From assembly GCA_041180805.1 (NCBI GenBank), contig JBEGQX010000068.1, positions 1 to 15,517 on the forward strand: a stretch of DNA of 15,517 nucleotides. Direction: 5' to 3'. The DNA comes from JBEGQX01 sp041180805. GTDB taxonomy: Bacteria > Planctomycetota > Planctomycetia > Gemmatales > Gemmataceae. The position numbers were made by a program, and so were the translations under genes. Below, piece after piece: positions 13,270-15,517 of this stretch. Numbering within the stretch: the first letter of the stretch is position 1; the number at the start of each line of letters is the position of its first letter. The notes beneath the pieces are model-generated. The model was not told the origin of the DNA and did not search any database. It saw nothing but the letters and a program-made list of their open reading frames with translations.

Positions 13270-14592
13270 TTAATCCCCCTCTTTATGAGTCGATAGTGTT
13301 CCTCGCATGAAGCCACTTTCCTTGGGCGCCAAATAGCGAACATTTAACTCTTTAGTTTCAAGCTTTCTCCCCTTTTGAAAATTACTTTCTAACGCGGAGG
13401 CGAGCACTCCGCTGGTCAATAAAGTTCGTTCAATGGGAATAGGGGACTTTTTGCTCACAAACAACTTTTCAAGGTTGTTCACCTGTGCATCAAAAAACCT
13501 TGCACCGGGTGGCATGGGCAGACGAAAAAGACATGACTTCATTTTTTCCTCGCCAGAAATCTTCGCGGCAAAACAAAAATCCTGGATATGCCCATTCAAC
13601 AACATAACCGTTCCCTTGGTGCCGTCGTTGTATTCGATCAGGAATGCAATGGGTTCTATGCGGGGTATGGAAAGTGAGGTCACATTTTTGGTGTTCACCC
13701 GAATATCGCCGGGATTCAATGTTTCGCTACGGGACAATGCTTCGTCCAGAAGTTTCCAGCTCCAACGGCCTTCATCCCCGGCTTTCCAAACGGCATCACC
13801 ACGAATGCATTGGACACTGCGAACGCCGCTTTCGCCCCCCTTTCTTCGCTCCATCATGGTTTGCAAGGCTTCCAATGTATGCAGCCCATAGATTTCAATC
13901 CTGCTGAAGGCAGCCATCATGCCTTCCTCAATGGGGGTTTCCAATGGCAACTCAAGTTCCGGCCTTCGCCATACAAATGGCAAACTCGACCCCGCCATGA
14001 AGGGAAACCCAAGTTCTTTGGACCATTGAACCATTCTGCTTGCTTTTTCAAAAGTAATGGAGAGATGCTTGTCGTTAAACACCGGCACAGATTTTCCCAC
14101 CTCGCGAAATACCTTTACAATCTGCTCCATGTATTCGTAACGAGGATACTGAATCTGGCCTTTTTCATTCTCGGGATAGTTGCCATGCTCGATAATCAGC
14201 ATGATACCATCTACCGCTAGCTGCCCTTTCTCATCCAGCAGTGCCTCGCGGACACTCTTTGCCAATCGAAAACCATAAGCCTTGGAATAACTTGCCGAGA
14301 CATCATTCTCCGGTTTCTGGTCCACAAAAACCGAATGAATGTAATGCTCGGGGACATGGTGTTTGCCTTGGATGTAATAACCGTCCAGAAAACGACCGGC
14401 TATATGGTAGGTGTGCGAAAGCGGATAATAGGTGGAACCAATCACCGCCAGGGGCTTTCTACCGTTCAAGGAAATCTTGGGGGGAATGGTTCTGGGAGAG
14501 TTGAATGCATCTGCCCCCAGAGCCATGGCGGGAAACAACACGCCGGTGGCCCCCAGAAAAGCCCGTCGATTGGTCATAAACTGTTGTGTCAT
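13270..14592 (-). CDS. Tat-exported protein, possibly Gfo/Idh/MocA-like, function unknown
   Basis: From the ATG at 14592 the product has 440 residues. It begins with a twin-arginine signal: TNRRAFLGATG (Arg9-Arg10) followed by a hydrophobic stretch and cleavage near ALGADA (about residues 24-29). The mature part has PLAVIGSTYYPLSH (near 47-60), VDGIMLIIEHGNYP and SVPVFNDKH, resembling the order of a Rossmann domain in Gfo/Idh/MocA oxidoreductases (K-P-V-x-x-x-K pattern). The classical GxGxxG nucleotide motif is absent, so I do not assign an activity. The start is chosen because GGAAGGG (14602-14608) lies nine bases upstream; an in-frame ATG at 14610 would overlap that site, and another at 14577 is also possible. 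It is divergent from a DUF1501 gene, which is also Tat-exported, so both may act outside the cytoplasm. Confidence 0.7.
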   Translation of the reverse strand: MTQQFMTNRRAFLGATGVLFPAMALGADAFNSPRTIPPKISLNGRKPLAVIGSTYYPLSHTYHIAGRFLDGYYIQGKHHVPEHYIHSVFVDQKPENDVSASYSKAYGFRLAKSVREALLDEKGQLAVDGIMLIIEHGNYPENEKGQIQYPRYEYMEQIVKVFREVGKSVPVFNDKHLSITFEKASRMVQWSKELGFPFMAGSSLPFVWRRPELELPLETPIEEGMMAAFSRIEIYGLHTLEALQTMMERRKGGESGVRSVQCIRGDAVWKAGDEGRWSWKLLDEALSRSETLNPGDIRVNTKNVTSLSIPRIEPIAFLIEYNDGTKGTVMLLNGHIQDFCFAAKISGEEKMKSCLFRLPMPPGARFFDAQVNNLEKLFVSKKSPIPIERTLLTSGVLASALESNFQKGRKLETKELNVRYLAPKESGFMRGTLSTHKEGD

Positions 14593-14601
14593 GATTGATT
14601 T

Positions 14602-14608
14602 CCCTTCC
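14602..14608 (-). promoter_or_regulatory. Ribosome binding site deciding the start of the Tat-exported protein
   Basis: On the minus strand GGAAGGG sits nine bases upstream of ATG 14592. It falls within the codons of the alternative ATG at 14610, which itself has only a T/C/A-rich upstream sequence. Confidence 0.55.
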
Positions 14609-14694
14609 ATGCAAATGGTTTTTTGGTGATTCCGGTTGGCTGGGCGTCCGATATGACTTAAGATTTAATTTGAATTTGTTGATCAATCCCACCG

Positions 14695-14711
14695 GAACAA
14701 GCTGCTTGTTC
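14695..14711. promoter_or_regulatory. Perfect 17-base palindrome in a divergent intergenic region (candidate operator)
   Basis: GAACAAGC T GCTTGTTC is a perfect 8+1+8 inverted repeat, 31 bases before the DUF1501 start and about 100 bases before the divergent Tat-protein start. Its central spacer of one base makes a protein-binding site more likely than an RNA hairpin. A looser pair, TTCCGGTTGG (14630-14639) with CCCACCGGAA (14688-14697), partly overlaps its left arm. The cognate regulator is unknown. Confidence 0.45.
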
Positions 14712-14742
14712 TCCCAACCTTTGAACTTTTGGATTCTAACCG

Positions 14743-15517
14743 ATGGCTGGCAATTCTTTCAGCAAGAAACAGTTAGAAAACCTTTGCAGACGCAGCTTTC
14801 TAAGCGCCTCCGGCCTTGGTGTGTTGGGTCTGACCTACCAACAGTGTCTTAGTGCCGCCGAGGTTACCGGTAAAAAGGCCATGGCCAAAAACATCCTTGT
14901 CATTTACGAACAAGGCGGCTTGTCCCATATGGACACCTGGGATCCCAAGCCGGATGCGATCAGCGAATACCGAAGTCCTTACAAGCCAATCAGCACCAAT
15001 GTGCCAGGCATTCAGTTCACCGAACTTTTATCCAAGACTGCAAAGCTTGCAAACAAACTGACTGTCATTCGTTCCATGCACCATACGCGTGGTGGTGCGG
15101 ATGCCCACCCCAATGGCACGCAGTATGCCCTTTCCGGTTCACACCCTGCCAACGCGGCGTTAACCATGCCGGATATTGGTTCCATTGTTTCGCTGCTGCA
15201 GGGTTCCAACTGCAAATACCTGCCACCTTATATCATGGTGCCCGGCAACCACGAACAGGCCGCAGAAACCCGCCATGCATTTCTTCCGGCATCCGCCAAG
15301 GTATTCAAAACGGGCGGCCGTGATCTTTCCGATCCTTCCTGGAAAATCGAAAGCCTTTTGCCACGCCAGGAAAACCAGGGGGATCGATTCCTAACCCGCA
15401 AGCAGTTGACTGATGTGCTGGCAAGTGCTGGAAAATCAGAATCAGCGGGAATCGACCGCTTCCTGACACAGGCATTCGACATGATCTCCAGCCCGAAAGT
15501 GGCTGATGCCTTTAACA
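14743..15517 (+). CDS. DUF1501 family Tat-exported protein, 3' end cut by the window
   Basis: An open frame starts at ATG 14743 and runs without a stop to the window end (258 complete codons). An in-frame TAA at 14737-14739 makes this ATG the most likely start. The N terminus CRRSFLSASGLGVLGL (15-30) is a twin-arginine-type signal. Further on come GGLSHMDTWDPKP (58-70) and HHTRGGADAHPNGTQYALSG (113-132), hallmarks of the DUF1501 family, distantly related to alkaline-phosphatase/sulfatase-fold proteins. In planctomycetes DUF1501 genes are numerous and often paired with cytochrome-domain (DUF1549/DUF1553) genes; what lies downstream is not visible. The ribosome site is weak (GGA about nine bases upstream). 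The function is not established. It is divergent from the other Tat-exported protein gene. Confidence 0.88.
   Translation, partial: MAGNSFSKKQLENLCRRSFLSASGLGVLGLTYQQCLSAAEVTGKKAMAKNILVIYEQGGLSHMDTWDPKPDAISEYRSPYKPISTNVPGIQFTELLSKTAKLANKLTVIRSMHHTRGGADAHPNGTQYALSGSHPANAALTMPDIGSIVSLLQGSNCKYLPPYIMVPGNHEQAAETRHAFLPASAKVFKTGGRDLSDPSWKIESLLPRQENQGDRFLTRKQLTDVLASAGKSESAGIDRFLTQAFDMISSPKVADAFN

Noticed and set aside
1..15517. CRISPR arrays, tRNA or rRNA genes, transposases, integrases
   Set aside because: No spaced short repeats, clover-leaf sequence, rRNA segment, transposase motif or terminal repeats were recognised on either strand.

Overview
The window looks like chromosomal DNA of a planctomycete (phylum Planctomycetota). 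The argument rests on gene content. The right edge carries a DUF1501 protein with a twin-arginine signal, next to a second Tat-exported protein of a type common in that phylum. The left edge carries a two-helix membrane protein coupled to an ABC-2 type ATPase. The middle holds a FabF/FabF-like/FabZ/ACP/FabG set. Base composition is moderate (about half G+C by eye). I see no rRNA, tRNA, insertion sequence, integrase, CRISPR array or replication origin. The genus cannot be decided from the sequence alone.

Left block, plus strand, bases 2-4430. Four genes are packed head to tail: the end of a membrane protein with a large extracytoplasmic-type domain (cut by the window edge), an ABC transporter ATPase that overlaps it by four bases (ATGA), a UDP-glucose 4-epimerase (galE), and an APH/choline-kinase-fold phosphotransferase. 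Spacings of -4, +14 and +3 bases suggest one transcript. The phosphotransferase stop codon directly abuts the stop codon of a convergent small secreted OB-fold-like protein (minus strand, 4431-4829).

Central block, minus strand, 12768 down to 4927. This is the main feature of the window. In transcription order it encodes a FabZ-type dehydratase, a FabG-type ketoreductase, an unusually long acyl carrier protein, a second FabZ-type dehydratase, a ketosynthase homologue that has lost the catalytic Cys and one catalytic His, an intact FabF-type ketosynthase, a membrane-anchored alpha/beta hydrolase and a GH3-family adenylating/acyl-transfer enzyme. The ketosynthase pair resembles the KS/chain-length-factor logic of type II polyketide and aryl-polyene systems. 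There is no enoyl reductase, acyltransferase or phosphopantetheinyl transferase in the cluster. My inference is a dedicated pathway that builds an unsaturated or hydroxylated acyl chain on its own ACP and then releases, conjugates or modifies it with the hydrolase and the GH3 enzyme. The product is unknown. A candidate promoter and a leader hairpin lie just upstream of the first gene.

Right block, 12769-15517. A 0.5-kb AT-rich stretch without genes ends in a 60-base nested inverted repeat that may terminate the next gene. That gene encodes a Tat-exported protein with weak resemblance to Gfo/Idh/MocA oxidoreductases (minus strand). It is divergent from a DUF1501 gene that runs off the right edge. 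A perfect 17-base palindrome sits between the two divergent genes.
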